Source of the DNA: Gillisia limnaea DSM 15749
Lineage (GTDB): Bacteria > Bacteroidota > Bacteroidia > Flavobacteriales > Flavobacteriaceae
DNA: 64,000 nucleotides
Assembly (NCBI RefSeq): GCF_000243235.1
Contig: NZ_JH594606.1
Span: 1,965,448-2,029,447, forward strand
Direction of reading: 5' to 3'
In this document: one piece after another, positions 62,358-64,000 of the stretch
Position numbering within the stretch: position 1 is the stretch's first letter
Layout of the letters: each line of letters opens with the position of its first letter
Notes under the pieces: generated by a model
What the model was told of the DNA's origin: nothing
The model's input: only the letters and a program-made list of their open reading frames with translations
The model's database searches: none
Program-made: the position numbers and the translations under genes

Positions 62358-62460
62358 GCATTTCGGAGTGGTTACCAAAATGTTTTAAATTTTTTTCATA
62401 ATTTAAGTTTTAGTTGGTTAATAAGATAAAAACCCCATCATTTATTTGATGGGGTTTTTT
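62358..62460 (+). ncRNA. candidate small RNA upstream of the DUF3108 gene
   Basis: A promoter-like pair TTTG (62322-62325), 20 bases, GACTTTTG (62346-62353) would start transcription near 62358. About 100 bases later comes a strong terminator (62428-62460). The segment has a short ACCGC/GTGGT hairpin at its 5' end and no ORF of note. It is independent of hppD, which ends 118 bases before, and of the DUF3108 gene, which starts 85 bases after. No known RNA family was recognised. Confidence 0.45.
62428..62460 (+). terminator. intrinsic terminator
   Basis: A perfect 13-bp stem AAAAACCCCATCA/TGATGGGGTTTTT with a 6-base loop and T-run, the strongest hairpin in this stretch. It lies about 190 bases past hppD. 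Confidence 0.92.
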
Positions 62461-62545
62461 GTTTTAATACATTTGGAATAGTAATTGTAATTCTTCGATT
62501 AAATTGAATCATTCCCGTTGTTTTGCGGGTTTTAAACGTACTACT

Positions 62546-63322
62546 ATGAAACTTAGAATTGCAATATTTAGTCTTCTTTTAATGTTCCTGCCCTTCAGCG
62601 TGGTTTCTCAAAAAGCTTTTGAATCTGGCGAATGGTTTAAATTCAGGGTCCACTATGGCTGGTTTAACGCCAGTTATGCAACTTTGCAGGTAAATGAAAC
62701 AAAATTGGATGATAAAAATGTATATCATGTGGTAGGACGGGGGAAATCTACTGGCTTACTGCACGTATTTTTCAAGGTAGATGATAATTATGAAACCTAC
62801 ATAGATAAAAAAACCAATCTACCATATAAATTTATTAGAAAAATCGATGAAGGCGGATATACCAAAGATCTGGAAATTGATTTTGACCAAAAAGGGAATA
62901 AAGCATACGTTTTTGATAAAAAGAATAATGAAAACTCCACCTATACCACTAAGGATAACGTTCATGATTTATTGTCGGCGTTTTATTATGTTCGCAACGA
63001 CTTAAATGCAAATAAACTAAAAGAGGGGGATGAATTTAATTTTAATATGTTTTTTGATAAGGAAAACCATGATTTTAAATTAAAATTCATGGGAAGAGAG
63101 GTTATCAATACAAAATTCGGTAAAATTGCAACATTAAAATTCAGGCCTTATGTTTTAGCCGGAAGAGTTTTTAAAGAAAAGGAAAGCCTTACCATTTGGA
63201 TAAGCGATGATAAGAATAGAATGCCTGTAAAAATTTCAGCAAACCTGGCAATTGGTTCTCTGGATGCAGATATTGATGAATTTAAAGGGTTAAAACATCC
63301 CTTTAAAATAATTATGAATTAG
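62546..63322 (+). CDS. DUF3108 domain exported protein
   Basis: The protein has 258 residues from the ATG at 62546 (MKLRIAIFSLLLMFL); a frame 14 codons longer lacks a sensible N-terminus. It has a signal peptide (cleavage near SVVSQ, about 21), then the DUF3108 pattern: SGEWFKFRVHYGWFNASYATL, VYHVVGRGKSTGLLHVFFKVDDNYETYID (VVGRGKSTGLLHVFFKVDD), KDNVHDLLSAFYYVR and LKFMGREVINTKFGKIATLK. DUF3108 proteins are periplasmic or outer-membrane associated and of unknown function. The tryptophan dioxygenase gene starts 1 base after its stop, so the two are probably co-transcribed. Confidence 0.87.
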   Translation: MKLRIAIFSLLLMFLPFSVVSQKAFESGEWFKFRVHYGWFNASYATLQVNETKLDDKNVYHVVGRGKSTGLLHVFFKVDDNYETYIDKKTNLPYKFIRKIDEGGYTKDLEIDFDQKGNKAYVFDKKNNENSTYTTKDNVHDLLSAFYYVRNDLNANKLKEGDEFNFNMFFDKENHDFKLKFMGREVINTKFGKIATLKFRPYVLAGRVFKEKESLTIWISDDKNRMPVKISANLAIGSLDADIDEFKGLKHPFKIIMN

Positions 63323-63323
63323 A

Positions 63324-64000
63324 ATGGAACAAATTAAGCCTGAAATTGCTGAGCGTATATTAAAACTTGAAGAAAAATTTAAAAATTCAGGGCAGGATAT
63401 GGGTTCCTACCTGGACGGGCTTTTGTATGACAAGTATATTACGTACTGGGATTATGTAAACCTTGATACTTTACTGAGTTTACAAGTTCCAAAAACACAT
63501 TTTCCGGACGAAGAGATCTTTATAACCTACCATCAAATCACAGAGCTATATTTTAAACTCATCATTCATGAGCAAAAACAAATTATAGAATCTCGAAACC
63601 TTACTGCAGTATTTTTTACCGAAAAGCTCATCAGGATAAACCGGTATATCCGAATTTTAATCAATTCTTTTGATGTGATGATAAAAGGAATGGAGCGGGA
63701 GCAATTTTTAAAATTCAGAATGGCACTTTTACCGGCCAGCGGTTTTCAATCGGCTCAATTTCGAATGATTGAGCTATATTCTTCCCCAATAGAACATCTT
63801 ATCCCATATAAGGAAAGGAAAAATTTTTCTTCGGAAAACAGTATTGAAGAACTTTATGAGAATCTATACTGGAAAAAAGGAGGGATTGATCTTGCTACCG
63901 GAGAAAAAACCCTCACTCTCAAACAATTTGAACTACGATATACCCCACGGTTTTTAAGAATTGCTAACGAAGTGAGAGATAAAACTTTGTATCATAAATA
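63324..64000 (+). CDS. tryptophan 2,3-dioxygenase, 5' part
   Basis: An open frame of 225 codons from the ATG at 63324 to the right edge with no stop. The translation contains YDKYITYWDYVNLDTLLSLQ (residues 34-53), DEEIFITYHQITELYFKLI (a histidine-containing substrate/heme helix) and LLPASGFQSAQFRMIELY, the signature set of tryptophan 2,3-dioxygenase. The enzyme opens the indole ring of tryptophan to N-formylkynurenine with a b-type heme. It follows the DUF3108 gene by one base and lies near hmgA/hppD, making this a general aromatic amino-acid breakdown region. Confidence 0.9.
   Translation, partial: MEQIKPEIAERILKLEEKFKNSGQDMGSYLDGLLYDKYITYWDYVNLDTLLSLQVPKTHFPDEEIFITYHQITELYFKLIIHEQKQIIESRNLTAVFFTEKLIRINRYIRILINSFDVMIKGMEREQFLKFRMALLPASGFQSAQFRMIELYSSPIEHLIPYKERKNFSSENSIEELYENLYWKKGGIDLATGEKTLTLKQFELRYTPRFLRIANEVRDKTLYHK

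Larger units (their letters stand above)
62240..62545. other. 306-base intergenic region
   Basis: AT-rich. It holds the candidate small RNA, its promoter and the terminator at 62428-62460, then about 85 bases before the DUF3108 gene in which I see no clear signal. Confidence 0.6.

Overview
The window looks like a chromosomal segment of a marine-type member of the Flavobacteriaceae (Bacteroidota). The support is low GC content, almost no Shine-Dalgarno sequences, many -7 promoter boxes of the TAnnTTTG type, and family-typical genes: the bat (Bacteroides aerotolerance) operon, a eukaryote-like IleS, a DksA relative without its zinc ligands, a TonB-dependent receptor, a DUF4382 lipoprotein and a short homogentisate dioxygenase. 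A genus near Gramella/Salegentibacter/Zunongwangia is a guess from general resemblance, not a measured result. I found no rRNA, tRNA, CRISPR array, insertion sequence or prophage.

Layout. 1-4.4 kb: the 5' part of an acyl-ACP desaturase, a metallophosphatase/AlbA_2 pair, an SDR oxidoreductase and a DUF4382 lipoprotein. 4.5-13.9 kb: a complete eight-gene bat operon (MoxR ATPase, DUF58, a membrane-anchored BatD-like protein, BatA, BatB, BatC, BatD, BatE), interrupted between batC and batD by a hairpin element and a perfect 13-copy heptamer array. 14-19 kb: a small membrane protein, a SulP transporter with a beta-carbonic anhydrase (likely bicarbonate uptake), cvpA and a conserved small gene on overlapping divergent promoters, and pheS with a 55-residue membrane ORF overlapping its stop. 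19-24 kb: an NADP-type glutamate dehydrogenase and an unusual receiver-like/PPDK-N fusion. 24-35.6 kb: transport and housekeeping genes (two EamA transporters, gpsA, a BON-LysM protein, nadD-gmk-yicC, a YheT-like hydrolase, a thioesterase, an ArsC-like protein, a DUF3298-like lipoprotein, a trans-sulfuration enzyme). 35.7-49 kb: a second glutamate dehydrogenase, a large secreted beta-propeller protein, recO, a TonB receptor, ileS, a DksA-like gene and lspA. 49-54 kb (minus strand): a histidine kinase/response regulator pair and a rimB-rimK-AstE-like-5-FCL cluster. 54-64 kb: uvrC, a patatin-barrel fusion, a Crp/Fnr regulator, a methyltransferase and an aromatic amino-acid catabolic block (hmgA, hppD, DUF3108, start of a tryptophan 2,3-dioxygenase).

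Most of the gene content is core. The less ordinary material is (i) the receiver-like/PPDK-N fusion upstream of gdhA, (ii) small palindromic repeat elements, one in the bat operon, one inside ileS, one that seems to have split a terminator and one in front of the Crp gene, (iii) a probable small RNA before the DUF3108 gene and an orphan terminator upstream of gpsA, and (iv) several -7 boxes so close to the start codon that the transcripts should be leaderless. Many start codons were moved inward from the longest reading frame because a promoter box or terminator lies over the upstream start.
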